This document shows positions 1-8,301 of a DNA stretch of 64,000 bases, piece by piece. A model generated the notes under the pieces. That model worked only from the letters and a program-made list of their open reading frames with translations, was not told where the DNA came from and ran no database searches. Where the stretch lies: the NCBI GenBank assembly GCA_902812405.1, contig CADDZI010000005.1, positions 1 through 64,000 of the forward strand. Reading direction: 5' to 3'. Position numbers and translations under genes: made by a program. Numbering within the stretch: the stretch's first letter is position 1; each line of letters opens with the position of its first letter. Source of the DNA: a bacterium. GTDB lineage: Bacteria > Vulcanimicrobiota > Vulcanimicrobiia > Eremiobacterales > Eremiobacteraceae.

Positions 1-80
1 GACCAGGCGGCCAGCCGCAAGCCCAGACCTCTGCCCCGCCGCCGCAACCGCCGCCCGCCGCACCGCCACCGCAGGCTTAA
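1..80 (+). CDS. C-terminal tail of a gene upstream of tatC, possibly TatA/TatB (partial)
   Basis: Only the last 25 codons are inside the window, ending in TAA at 78-80. The visible peptide is almost entirely Pro, Gln and Ala. Such a flexible low-complexity tail is common at the end of TatA/TatB-type subunits, and the gene lies 30 bases upstream of tatC on the same strand, which is the usual tatA-tatC order. The identity is inferred from position only. The membrane helix and amphipathic helix that would prove it are outside the window, so any other Pro-rich tail remains possible. Confidence 0.4.
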   Translation, partial: PGGQPQAQTSAPPPQPPPAAPPPQA

Positions 81-110
81 CGCCTTCTCATCCCGGCACG
101 CCAGACCGCC

Positions 111-875
111 GTGGCCACACACACCGCGCCGCCGGCGCCGCGCCAGGCGCCAAGTGACGACGTGGAGATGACCTTCACCGAGCACCTGGCGGAATTGCGC
201 CGCCGGCTGCTCGTGAGCATCCTCGCGGTCGGCGTCGTTGCGATTGCCGCCTTTCCCGCCATGGGCGTCATCTTGCGCTTCGTCGAGCACGCTTTTCTGC
301 GCGGCATCACGCTGCATGTCTTCTCGCCGGCCGAGACGATTCGGGTGGATCTCAAACTCTCGCTGCTCGTCGGCGTCGTCGTCGCATTCCCCATCGTCCT
401 GTACGAGCTTTACGCCTTCATTGCGCCGGCCTTGGACCGCCGCATCCGGTCGCGCATCGTGTGGTACGCCCTGCCGAGTTTCGTCATGTCCGCACTGGGG
501 CTTGCGTTTTGCGGCTTCGTCGTGCTGCCGTTCGTCATGCACGCGCTGCTGCGTTTTAACGAGAGTGCGGGCCTGATCGGAACCTACCAGTTGGAGCCCA
601 CGATCGGCTTCATCACATTGCTGCTCGGCATCTTCGCCATCATGTTCCAGTTGCCGATCGTGCTGGCCATTTTGGCCAGCGTAGGCTTAGTCAACGCGCG
701 CATGCTGACGCGCGCCTGGCGCCATGCGACGATCATCATCGTCATCGCGGCGGCGATCGCCGCGCCGGACGGCAACCCGCTCACGATGGGCCTTTTGGCA
801 CTGCCGTTACTGACGCTCTACGCGCTCAGCGTCTTCGTCGTGCGGCTGACGCAGCCGCGCATTGCGCCCCACTGA
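111..875 (+). CDS. tatC: Sec-independent protein translocase TatC
   Basis: This is the multi-spanning receptor of the twin-arginine translocase. It binds RR signal peptides and recruits TatA to export folded proteins. The 254-residue length is normal for TatC. The N-terminal cytoplasmic signature HLAELRRRLL is at about residues 19-28, followed by about six hydrophobic segments. The conserved Phe/Pro-rich loop after the first helix (FSPAETIRVDLKLS) is visible. The GTG at 111 starts the protein just before the signature. It follows a probable TatA/B tail and precedes cytochrome c maturation genes, whose products act on the outer face of the membrane. Confidence 0.95.
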   Translation: MATHTAPPAPRQAPSDDVEMTFTEHLAELRRRLLVSILAVGVVAIAAFPAMGVILRFVEHAFLRGITLHVFSPAETIRVDLKLSLLVGVVVAFPIVLYELYAFIAPALDRRIRSRIVWYALPSFVMSALGLAFCGFVVLPFVMHALLRFNESAGLIGTYQLEPTIGFITLLLGIFAIMFQLPIVLAILASVGLVNARMLTRAWRHATIIIVIAAAIAAPDGNPLTMGLLALPLLTLYALSVFVVRLTQPRIAPH

Positions 876-896
876 GAGAAACCTCAGGCTTGCCAG

Positions 897-2396
897 GTGG
901 CCGACAAGGTGGGCATCGCAGGCGGCGAGAAGGCCGAGGCGGTGAGTTCCGCCCACGCCTCGCAGGCCTCGCATGCCCCGCGGGCCTCGCACGCCCCGCA
1001 ACCCCACCCACCCTGGCTTGAGGACATCCTCAATCTCTTGAGCAACGTGCTCTTTCCGGTCGTCGTGTTCCTCATGTGGGCGGCCGCCACGACGGTCGGC
1101 ACGATCGTTGACCAAAACCAGCCCGCCCAGCATTACTACGACACGTACCCGTTGCCTGTCGCAAACCTCATCCTGCGCCTGCACCTCGACAAGGTCTTCC
1201 ACTCGGTGCCGTACATTTCGCTTGTCGTGCTGCTGCTCGTCTCGATGTCGGTCTGCACCTTCCGGCGGGTCATCCCCAAGCGCTTTCCGCCGGATCGCCG
1301 GGTCATGCTCGACCGCTTCGGGCTGCACGCGATTCTGCCGGCGGCAGACGACCCTGCCCGCGCTGCCACCCGGGTTGCCGGCGTCTTGCGGGCGCGCGGG
1401 TTTACGCTGCGCGAGCGCTTCTTGGAGGGCGAGACCTGGTTCTTTGGCGACAAGCAGAAGTGGGCGCGCTACGGTGTGCTGGTCGCGCACCTGGGTTTTG
1501 CGGTCATTGCGTTTGGGGTTTTCCTGGGGTGGCTGCGCGGTTTTTCCGGACAGATGGTGCTCTACCAAGGCCAGACCGGCGGCATTGCACAGGCCGGCAT
1601 GGCCTTGCGGCTGGATCACTTTCACGCCCTCTTCCAGCCGGTCGTGACGCCCTCCGGAACGACCTACCAGGCGCAGAAGTTTGAATCCGACGTGACGATC
1701 TGGGGCGATGGCACCACCCCTCGCCGCGCGGCCATCCTCGTCAACCATCCGTACGTGACGCAGGGCGGCGTGTATGTGTACCAGGCCTCGTATGCATTTG
1801 CCGGCAACCTGCGAATCACACGCCATGGTGTGCCAGTCGGGGTGCCGGCCTCGCACCTCAACCCGCAGGACGCGATCTTCTTACCCGGCACGAGTCGGGC
1901 AATCGAGTACGGGCTGCTTTTGGGCCCCAGCGATCCCTCGCAGACCCCGCCCGGCGTGCCCCTGCCCAAGCGCGACGAGTACGCGCTGTGGATTTTCCAC
2001 GACAACATCCCGACGACCAATCGTCCGTTGCTCGTGCCGGTCGGGGCGTCGGTGGATGTCGGCGACGGCTACCGCCTGACGGCGCTGCCGCCGACACCTT
2101 CCACCGGTTTGACCTACCGGTACGACCCGGGTCAGGGGTGGGTGGCTTTGGGCTGTCTCATCCTCGTGGCCGGGTTCGTCATGGCGCTCTTCTTCGTGCC
2201 GGTCAAGGTCTATGCGCGCATTGTACCCGCCGGGGACGGCTGTTCGGTCGAGTGCGCCGCGACAACGACCAAGGGGAATGCAATCTGGGAAGATGATTTT
2301 GGCGCGCTGGCTGCCGAACTACGCCGGGCGGTCGTCCCACCGGCCGCCCAACCGCCGGCTGCCGCCGCCGAAAGCCAGGTGAACGTCTATGCCTGA
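897..2396 (+). CDS. resB: cytochrome c biogenesis protein ResB (Ccs1)
   Basis: This is a ResB/Ccs1 family protein, one half of the system II haem export and cytochrome c synthase complex. It has 499 residues, a variable cytoplasmic N-terminus of about 40 residues, a pair of early membrane helices (about 45-70 and 100-125), a further helix near 190-215, a large extracytoplasmic domain, and a last helix near 415-440 ending in VPVKVYARI, typical of ResB. It starts at GTG 897, 21 bases after tatC. It overlaps the next gene, ccsA, by 8 bases, so the two are co-translated partners. The tail after the last helix is Ala/Pro-rich and variable. Confidence 0.9.
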   Translation: MADKVGIAGGEKAEAVSSAHASQASHAPRASHAPQPHPPWLEDILNLLSNVLFPVVVFLMWAAATTVGTIVDQNQPAQHYYDTYPLPVANLILRLHLDKVFHSVPYISLVVLLLVSMSVCTFRRVIPKRFPPDRRVMLDRFGLHAILPAADDPARAATRVAGVLRARGFTLRERFLEGETWFFGDKQKWARYGVLVAHLGFAVIAFGVFLGWLRGFSGQMVLYQGQTGGIAQAGMALRLDHFHALFQPVVTPSGTTYQAQKFESDVTIWGDGTTPRRAAILVNHPYVTQGGVYVYQASYAFAGNLRITRHGVPVGVPASHLNPQDAIFLPGTSRAIEYGLLLGPSDPSQTPPGVPLPKRDEYALWIFHDNIPTTNRPLLVPVGASVDVGDGYRLTALPPTPSTGLTYRYDPGQGWVALGCLILVAGFVMALFFVPVKVYARIVPAGDGCSVECAATTTKGNAIWEDDFGALAAELRRAVVPPAAQPPAAAAESQVNVYA

Positions 2397-3336
2397 TACG
2401 CTCTACTCGCAGTACAACGCCAACGTCCAAACCGCGATGACGCACCAGACGCTCGTGTACATGGGCTGGTACGAAGCTGCCGTCGCCCTGTACCTCGTCG
2501 CCGCGATCGTCTTCGCCGGTTATTGGTTCCTGCGGACACGCGAGGTGCTGGCGTGCGCGATTGCCGCCACGGTGGGTGGCCTTGGCTGCCAGATCGTCAG
2601 CCTGAGCCTGCGCGCGGCGTACAGCCACCACGTGCCGTGGAACGATCTCTACGGCTCGCTGTCGGTCGTCGCCGCGTGGGCGGTGATCTTGTTCTTGGTG
2701 TTCGGCGCACGCCTGTCGATCTGGTATGCCGGACCGCTCGTCCTCGGCGTGACCGATGCGCTCCTGGCGTACGCCAAAGGTTGGAACAAGGGCCTCGAAC
2801 CCCTCGTGCCATCGCTGCAGAGTCCTTGGATTTTCGTTCACGTCCCCATCGTGCTGGCCGCCTATGCGGCGTTTCTCATCGGTTTCGCAACCAGCGTGGT
2901 GTACTTACTCAAGCACTGGGATGAAGAGCGGACGCTGCGGGTGGCGGGGCGGTCGGTGGGAGCGGCGGTGGCGGCTGAAACCGCAGCCTTGGGAAGACCC
3001 GCCTGGTTGGCTTGGCTCGACGGGGTGCCATCCTCGGCACGTTTGGATGTCGTCTCGTATCGTGTGATTGCGGTGGGCGAAATACTCCTGACCGCCGGGA
3101 TCATCTTGGGCGGGGTGTGGGCTCACATGGCGTGGGGAGCGTACTGGCAGTGGGATCCCAAGGAGACCGCGGCCCTGGCATCCTGGGCCATCTACGCCGC
3201 CTATCTGCACCTCCACACCCGTCCGGCGTGGCGGGGTCCGCGCGCCGCATGGTTCTCCATCGCCGGGTTTGCGTCGATTCTGTTTTGCTACTTCGGCGTC
3301 AACATCTGGATTAGCGGCCTGCATTCATACAAGTAG
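2389..3336 (+). CDS. ccsA: cytochrome c biogenesis protein CcsA/ResC
   Basis: This is the haem-handling partner of ResB in system II cytochrome c maturation. The 315-residue polytopic membrane protein carries the Trp-rich WWD haem-binding signature WGAYWQWDPKETAALASW near residues 247-264, then the conserved IYAAYLHLH and a final helix ending GVNIWISGLHSYK, the usual CcsA/CcmC ending. The periplasmic His residues expected to ligate haem are present in the correct loops (for example SHHVPWNDLYGS near residue 82). The ATG lies inside the end of resB, which supports coupled translation. Confidence 0.95.
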   Translation: MPDTLYSQYNANVQTAMTHQTLVYMGWYEAAVALYLVAAIVFAGYWFLRTREVLACAIAATVGGLGCQIVSLSLRAAYSHHVPWNDLYGSLSVVAAWAVILFLVFGARLSIWYAGPLVLGVTDALLAYAKGWNKGLEPLVPSLQSPWIFVHVPIVLAAYAAFLIGFATSVVYLLKHWDEERTLRVAGRSVGAAVAAETAALGRPAWLAWLDGVPSSARLDVVSYRVIAVGEILLTAGIILGGVWAHMAWGAYWQWDPKETAALASWAIYAAYLHLHTRPAWRGPRAAWFSIAGFASILFCYFGVNIWISGLHSYK

Positions 3337-3691
3337 CCGCCGCCAGGACCACATGTGTTTACCGATTCCTCGGGTTCGACGAAACGAACCGGCACTGAGC
3401 CCGACGGCTGCGATCACGCGCGTCGATTTGCCGGCGAGATGGACACGTGTGTGGTCTTGTCTCCCGGCCGTCTTCGCGTGGTGGGACTCTCCACATAGAG
3501 GTGTGCAAACTGTATGCGCGGCCATTGCAGGCCATCTTCGTTTTGAGCCGGTTCCTGCCACATTCGACTCCACCCCGCGGGTATTGTGTAGCTGGGTGCT
3601 TGGCGTTTTGGAGTTGTGTGTGTACGGCAAGCGCCGAGAGTCCGGGCTGGACATCTCAAGTGAGCCTTTCCCGCGGGGGGTCTGAGAGGGG
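3337..3691. other. 355-base non-coding stretch after ccsA
   Basis: No convincing gene is visible here. Short open frames exist but have no recognisable domain or ribosome site. The stretch is less GC-rich than the genes on either side and includes a GT-rich part near 3600-3630, so it probably holds the promoter and leader of the small membrane gene at 3692. I see no tRNA, no known riboswitch core, and no clear hairpin with a T run. Confidence 0.5.
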
Positions 3692-3989
3692 ATGAAGCGC
3701 CGCACGCTGCTCGACAAGCTGCTTGACCCGCGCTATAAGCCTCCCAGCACGGCCAACGCGCTTGTGGGGCTGGCGGTGGGCCTGGCCGTGGCATTCTTTG
3801 CGACCTTTGTTGTGGTGCCCAACGCGACCGGCTTTCTGGGTCTGCTCTTTGGCTGGTTTTTAGCCCTGCTGGGGGGTGACGGTCATTGTCTACAACGTCA
3901 TGCAGCTTCTATCGCCGCCGCTTAACGAGAGGGCGCCCATTGTGTACAGCCAGGGCGTCAGACCTCGCTCCGGCTTCCACAACATCTAG
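3692..3989 (+). CDS. small membrane protein, frameshifted at a run of six G
   Basis: This is an unknown small membrane protein. As written, the frame gives two hydrophobic segments (about residues 22-43 and 46-60) and then leaves the frame at G6 (3871-3876), stopping at 3925. Skipping one G gives a coherent continuation: VTVIVYNVMQLLSPP, then a polar tail ending SGFHNI and a TAG at 3987-3989, for 98 residues in all. That TAG overlaps the stop codon of the convergent gene (3986-3988), which supports the longer product. The start has a GAGGGG ribosome site. A homopolymer sequencing error is the likeliest cause; a real mutation or +1 frameshifting cannot be excluded. The function is unknown. Confidence 0.6.
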
Positions 3990-5569
3990 CGCCTGCGCGC
4001 GTTTGTCACAAGCCACAACCCGGGGGTCTTCACGAGAATCTCCATGTGCGCCCCCTGTTGCGCAAACAGCCGGTAGTCGCCCGGGCGCACCACGCATAAG
4101 ACGCGTCCCGGTTGATTGAAGAAATCGCGAGGCCGGGCATCGGCGTCGGAATCACCGACCCACGTCACGCCGTGGCCGCCGGTGTAGAAAAGCAGCGAGA
4201 GCCCGCCCGGCAAACCGGCCACCCCGATCGTATCGCCCGGACGGTAATAGGCCATGACCGTGCGCGCCATCGCCTTCATGGGCTTGAACGCCTCGGCCCG
4301 CGGCAAGAGCGCGAAAATGACGATCGCGATGAAGCCGGCCATCATGACACTCAATCCGACCGGTGCCACCCACGCCTTGCGCCATATGTAGGTGACGGCA
4401 AAGGTCGCCGACGCGGCCAGCACGACAAACCAGGCCAGCAGGGACAGTTGCGGCTGCACGGCGGCAAACGGCCCGGACAGTTGAGTCTTCCCGTACAGGA
4501 TGACGGCGACCGTCAGCAACACGAGCGAGGCCGGCAGAAAAATGAGCGCGCCGCGCAGGCTGTGCAGGTCGTCGTTCTGCAGCGCGTCGCGAAACAGCCG
4601 CCCGCTGAGAATCCCCAGCCCGGGGAAAACCACCGCGATGTAATTGGGGAGCTTGGTCTGGGCGGCGGAGAAGAAGACAAAGGGAACGATGATCGAGCAC
4701 AGCAGGTAACGCGACGCGGGATCGCGAGCCTGCCACACTGTCTTGAGCGCCTTGGGGACAAACGCCACGTACGGAAAGAAGCCCAGAGCAAGCACCGGTA
4801 GGTAGTACCAGAAGGGTCCGGGTTGATTTTCAAACGGCGACAGGTAACGCCCGATGTTGCTGACGCCGAAGTAGTAGAGGAGAAAAGAGGCTCCGTGCAC
4901 GGCGGTCGCAGCCGCAAACCACGAACCTGCGACCAGCACGTAGGCAAGAGTTCCCCAGGCCCAGGGCAGGCCTCGCCCGAAAGGTGAGGTGCGCGTCCAC
5001 AGACAGGCTGCGGCGAGCACGGCCAGCGGCAGCACGACGGCCACCGGTCCTTTCGTCAGGGTGCCGAGCGCCGCAGCCAACACCGCAATCCAAAACGCAC
5101 GCCGGTCGCCCTCGAACACCGCGAAGTATGCCCACAACGTCGCCACGGTCATGAAGAACAAGAGCATGGTGTCGAGAATGGCAAGCCGCGAGAGCATGAT
5201 CCACTCGAGCGACCCGGCGGCGGCCAGAACGGCAACCAAGCCTGCACTCTCGCCATAGAGGCGCCGGCCGGCGCGGTAGACCGCCAGCGCGGCCAAAAAA
5301 CCAAAGATGGCGCTGGGCAGGCGCAGGGCGAATTCGGTGAGTCCAAAGACGCGAACGAACGCCGCCGTGGTCCAAAACCACAGCGGCGGGTGAATGTACC
5401 ACGGAGCGAAATTCAGGTGCAGCGTGAGCCAGTCGCGGGTCAGGAAGAGTTCCTTGACGATCTCGCCGTAGGTCGTCTCGCTGTTGTCCCACAGCGATCC
5501 CGCACCCAGGCGAATGAGCGACAGGAGAGCGATAAATCCGAACACCGCAATGCGTGCCGACCACACCAT
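3986..5569 (-). CDS. GT39/ArnT-type membrane glycosyltransferase
   Basis: This is a polytopic GT-C fold glycosyltransferase (PMT/ArnT/YfbJ-like), expected to move a sugar from a lipid-phosphate donor to an acceptor outside the membrane. The first extracytoplasmic loop carries an acidic motif DNSETTYGEIVKELF and then DWLTLHLNF and IHPPLWFWTTA, which match the ArnT/PMT D-E..Y...(K/H)PPL pattern. About ten to twelve hydrophobic helices follow, with a soluble C-terminal part. I start it at ATG 5569 (527 residues), just before the first helix; a GTG at 5599 is also possible, and neither has a strong ribosome site. It diverges from hemC. Substrate and acceptor cannot be read from the sequence. Confidence 0.8.
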   Translation of the reverse strand: MVWSARIAVFGFIALLSLIRLGAGSLWDNSETTYGEIVKELFLTRDWLTLHLNFAPWYIHPPLWFWTTAAFVRVFGLTEFALRLPSAIFGFLAALAVYRAGRRLYGESAGLVAVLAAAGSLEWIMLSRLAILDTMLLFFMTVATLWAYFAVFEGDRRAFWIAVLAAALGTLTKGPVAVVLPLAVLAAACLWTRTSPFGRGLPWAWGTLAYVLVAGSWFAAATAVHGASFLLYYFGVSNIGRYLSPFENQPGPFWYYLPVLALGFFPYVAFVPKALKTVWQARDPASRYLLCSIIVPFVFFSAAQTKLPNYIAVVFPGLGILSGRLFRDALQNDDLHSLRGALIFLPASLVLLTVAVILYGKTQLSGPFAAVQPQLSLLAWFVVLAASATFAVTYIWRKAWVAPVGLSVMMAGFIAIVIFALLPRAEAFKPMKAMARTVMAYYRPGDTIGVAGLPGGLSLLFYTGGHGVTWVGDSDADARPRDFFNQPGRVLCVVRPGDYRLFAQQGAHMEILVKTPGLWLVTNARRR

Positions 5570-5672
5570 CCCGGGCGACGATGAGAGCTTCTCGCGCACG
5601 CAAGGAACTTGCAATGCTTCGCAGCCGATACCTGCCGTGAGTGACGCGGCAGCCTGGCCAACCCACCGGCCC

Positions 5673-6617
5673 GTGCGCATCGCCACACGCCGCAGCCGGC
5701 TGGCCCGCGCGCAGACCGCATCCGTCATGCGCTTGCTGCGCGAGCACACGCAGGCCAGCCTCGAGGAGGTCGTCGTAGAAACCCGGGGCGATGCGCACCC
5801 GGGGTTGCTGCCGCAGCAGATCGGCGCGGACGGCATCTTCGTAAAAGAATTGTTTGCCGCGCTGTGCGACGGGCGGGCGGACCTTGCCGTGCACTCGTTC
5901 AAAGACGTCCCGACCTCGGTACCCCCCGACGTCGCATGCGGTGCCGTGCCCCCGCGCGAAGATGCGCGCGACGCGCTAGTGTCGCGGACCGGCTACCCGT
6001 CGCTCGCCGCTCTCCCGCCGGGTGCACGCGTCGGCACGAGTTCGCTGCGCCGCGCGGCTTTCGTGCGCAGCGTACGCCCCGACGTGACGATCGTCGCGCT
6101 GCGCGGCAACGTCGAGACGCGTCTGCGCAAGGTCGAGGAAGGCGTCTGCGACGCCGCCATTTTGGCTTTGGCCGGGCTTATGCGCGCAGGCCTCGCCGAT
6201 CGCTTAGGCCCTGCCGTCCCCTTACCGCTCGACGTCATGGTGCCGGCCGCAGGCCAAGGCGCACTCTACGTCCAGTGCCGGGCACGGGATGCCGCTGCAG
6301 TCTCTCTTGTGCGGCGCATTGCCGACCCGGCCAGCGAACAAGCTACCGCGATGGAGCGCGCGTTTTTGGCCACCGTGGGTGGAGGCTGTCTGGCTCCGAT
6401 CGGCGTCCACGTGACGATCGAAGAGGGGCGCTGGCAGCTGGTCGCGGCGGTGGCAGCGACAGACGGCACACGCTGCCTGCGGCGTACCGCTTCCGGCGAG
6501 CTCACGAGCGCAGCACAAAACCTGACCGCCGTCGAAGCCATCGCGCACGAGATGCTGGCGTCGGGCGGTCGCGAGCTCATCGCATCCGCACGCCGCGAAG
6601 GGGAGGACAACCTGTGA
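5673..6617 (+). CDS. hemC: hydroxymethylbilane synthase (porphobilinogen deaminase)
   Basis: This enzyme joins four porphobilinogens into hydroxymethylbilane, the linear tetrapyrrole of haem, sirohaem and cobalamin synthesis. I use GTG 5673 because the protein then begins VRIATRRSRLARAQT, the normal HemC start, and has 314 residues, the family size. An in-frame upstream extension to 5484 is shadow coding over the divergent gene. The conserved GTSSLRR and LRGNVETRL segments are present, as is the Cys that carries the dipyrromethane cofactor, in VGGGCLAPIG. It is the first gene of a hem operon, and its stop overlaps the hemB start. Confidence 0.95.
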   Translation: MRIATRRSRLARAQTASVMRLLREHTQASLEEVVVETRGDAHPGLLPQQIGADGIFVKELFAALCDGRADLAVHSFKDVPTSVPPDVACGAVPPREDARDALVSRTGYPSLAALPPGARVGTSSLRRAAFVRSVRPDVTIVALRGNVETRLRKVEEGVCDAAILALAGLMRAGLADRLGPAVPLPLDVMVPAAGQGALYVQCRARDAAAVSLVRRIADPASEQATAMERAFLATVGGGCLAPIGVHVTIEEGRWQLVAAVAATDGTRCLRRTASGELTSAAQNLTAVEAIAHEMLASGGRELIASARREGEDNL

Positions 6618-7678
6618 AGCTACTGCGATCCGTGCCCCAGCCGATGCCTGCGGGCCCCGACTTCGCAAGCGGTGCTCCTCTGCCGCGTGCGCGCCCGAGG
6701 CGGCTGCGGCGTACACCGGCGTTGCGCGCACTAGTGTGCGAACATGCGGTCGCCGTCAGCGATCTCATCGAGCCACTGTTCGTCGTCCCCGGCCGCGGGG
6801 TTCGTCAGGAAGTGCCGTCCATGCCTGGGGTCTTCGTCCAATCAGTCGATCGCCTGGTGGAGGACGTTCGGGAAGGCCACGACTTGGGACTGCGTGCGGT
6901 CTTGCTGTTCGGCGTGCCGCAGCACAAGGACGAGCAGGCATCCGAGCTGGCCGATCCGCGGGGTGTCGTTCAACGGGCGATCGGTGCTCTCAAGCGCGAG
7001 CTGCCTGACTTGCTGGTCATCGCCGATCTGTGCGCCTGCGAGTACACGTCCCACGGCCACTGCGGCCTCCTCGACGAGCGCGGAGTCATCGACAACGACC
7101 GGACGCTGGCGCTCTTGGCTCGCGGTGCGCTGTCGTATGCCGCGTGCGGCGTCGACATGGTTGCGCCGTCGGACATGATGGATGGGCGCGTCGCCTACCT
7201 TCGCCACGCTCTGGACGAGGCGGGCCACCTCGAGACCGGTATTCTTTCGTATGCGGTCAAGTATGCCTCGGCACTCTACGGCCCATTTCGCGACGCCGCG
7301 CAGTCCACGCCGGCTTTCGGCGACCGGCGCACGCATCAGATGGACCCGCCCAATGCGCGAGAGGCGATCAAGGAGGCGCAGCTGGATGCTGCGGAAGGCG
7401 CCGACATGATCATGGTCAAGCCCGCGCTGGGCTACCTCGACATTGTGTGGCGGGTGCGCGAAGCCGTGAACCTGCCGGTTGCCGCGTACAGCGTCTCGGG
7501 CGAGTATGCGATGCTCAAAGCGGCGGCACGCAACGGCTGGATCGACGAAGACCGCGCGGTCGACGAACTGCTCGTCGGCTGCAAGCGCGCGGGCGCGGAT
7601 GCCATCGTCACCTACTTTGCACGGTCCTTTGCCCGCCGCCACAACGGCAAACCGCACACCGGCGGGAGGACCCGGTGA
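6614..7678 (+). CDS. hemB: porphobilinogen synthase (delta-aminolevulinic acid dehydratase)
   Basis: HemB condenses two 5-aminolevulinates to porphobilinogen. The chosen start is GTG 6614, inside the GTGA overlap with hemC and preceded by GGGAGGACAA, giving 354 residues. The catalytic lysines are in YAVKYASALYGPFRDAA and MVKPALGYLD. The metal site CACEYTSHGHCG holds three Cys, so this should be a zinc-dependent form rather than the Asp-type magnesium form. The N-terminal arm is slightly long and Pro/Arg-rich. Its GTGA overlap with the next gene indicates tight operon structure. Confidence 0.97.
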   Translation: MKLLRSVPQPMPAGPDFASGAPLPRARPRRLRRTPALRALVCEHAVAVSDLIEPLFVVPGRGVRQEVPSMPGVFVQSVDRLVEDVREGHDLGLRAVLLFGVPQHKDEQASELADPRGVVQRAIGALKRELPDLLVIADLCACEYTSHGHCGLLDERGVIDNDRTLALLARGALSYAACGVDMVAPSDMMDGRVAYLRHALDEAGHLETGILSYAVKYASALYGPFRDAAQSTPAFGDRRTHQMDPPNAREAIKEAQLDAAEGADMIMVKPALGYLDIVWRVREAVNLPVAAYSVSGEYAMLKAAARNGWIDEDRAVDELLVGCKRAGADAIVTYFARSFARRHNGKPHTGGRTR

Positions 7679-8301
7679 CCGGGTCGCAATTCAAGGTGCT
7701 GGGCGTGGAGGCCAGCCTTGTCCTCTTGGCGGGCGGCTTGGCGACGCGGCTGCCCGGGAAATTGATGCGTCAGGTGGGCGGCGTGCCGCTCTTGGTGCGC
7801 GTGTATCGCCGTCTAGCACCTCTTGGGATACCGTGTGTGCTCAGCGTCCGGGAACCGTTGCCGAACGACGTCGCTTCGCTGATCCCAGCCCCGCAGGTTC
7901 GCGATGAAGAACACGGAGCCGGGCCGCTGGCGGGTTTATCCGCCGCCGCCGCAGCCGTCCAGACCGCCTACCTGTTTGCCGTTGCGGGGGACCTACCGGA
8001 CATCGAACCCCGCGTGCTGCAGGCGTTGGCGCAGCGTCTCGTCCGGGAAAGCAGCCCCGGCCCTGCGCCGCAGGCTGTCGTACCGCGTCACAGCAACGGC
8101 CAGATCGAGCCGCTCGCGGCCCTGTACGAGAGCTCCGCGCTGTCCGCGGCCGCACGGCGCGTGCTGGCGCACGGCAGCCGCCGCGTCAGCGACGTGCTCG
8201 CCGAGATGCGCACCTGCTATCACCCGATTACGCCGGACGACGCGAAATGTTACCGGAACGTCAATACGCTCGCCGATTGGGAAGCGCTGGTGCAGGCGTG
8301 A
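7675..8301 (+). CDS. MobA-like nucleotidyltransferase within the hem operon
   Basis: This is an NTP_transf_3 (MobA-like) nucleotidyltransferase of 208 residues. The nucleotide-binding N-terminus reads LLAGGLATRLPGKLM, matching the LAGG..(S/T)R.G..K consensus, and the metal-binding Asp lies in VAGDLPDI near residue 103. Members make molybdopterin guanine or cytosine dinucleotide, but the fold is shared with other nucleotidyltransferases. The GTG start at 7675 overlaps the hemB stop and has a GGGAGGA ribosome site. Its position between hemB and hemL is firm. Why a MobA-like protein is translated with haem enzymes is unclear, and no other molybdenum cofactor gene is nearby. Confidence 0.8.
   Translation: MTGSQFKVLGVEASLVLLAGGLATRLPGKLMRQVGGVPLLVRVYRRLAPLGIPCVLSVREPLPNDVASLIPAPQVRDEEHGAGPLAGLSAAAAAVQTAYLFAVAGDLPDIEPRVLQALAQRLVRESSPGPAPQAVVPRHSNGQIEPLAALYESSALSAAARRVLAHGSRRVSDVLAEMRTCYHPITPDDAKCYRNVNTLADWEALVQA

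Noticed and set aside
3337-3691. A tRNA or other structural RNA after ccsA, suggested by a GGTTCGAC segment near 3372
   Set aside because: No cloverleaf can be drawn around it, and the acceptor and anticodon stems are missing.
5484-5672. N-terminal extension of HemC
   Set aside because: HemC homology and family length both begin at GTG 5673; the extension overlaps the start of the divergent glycosyltransferase gene and has no conserved features.
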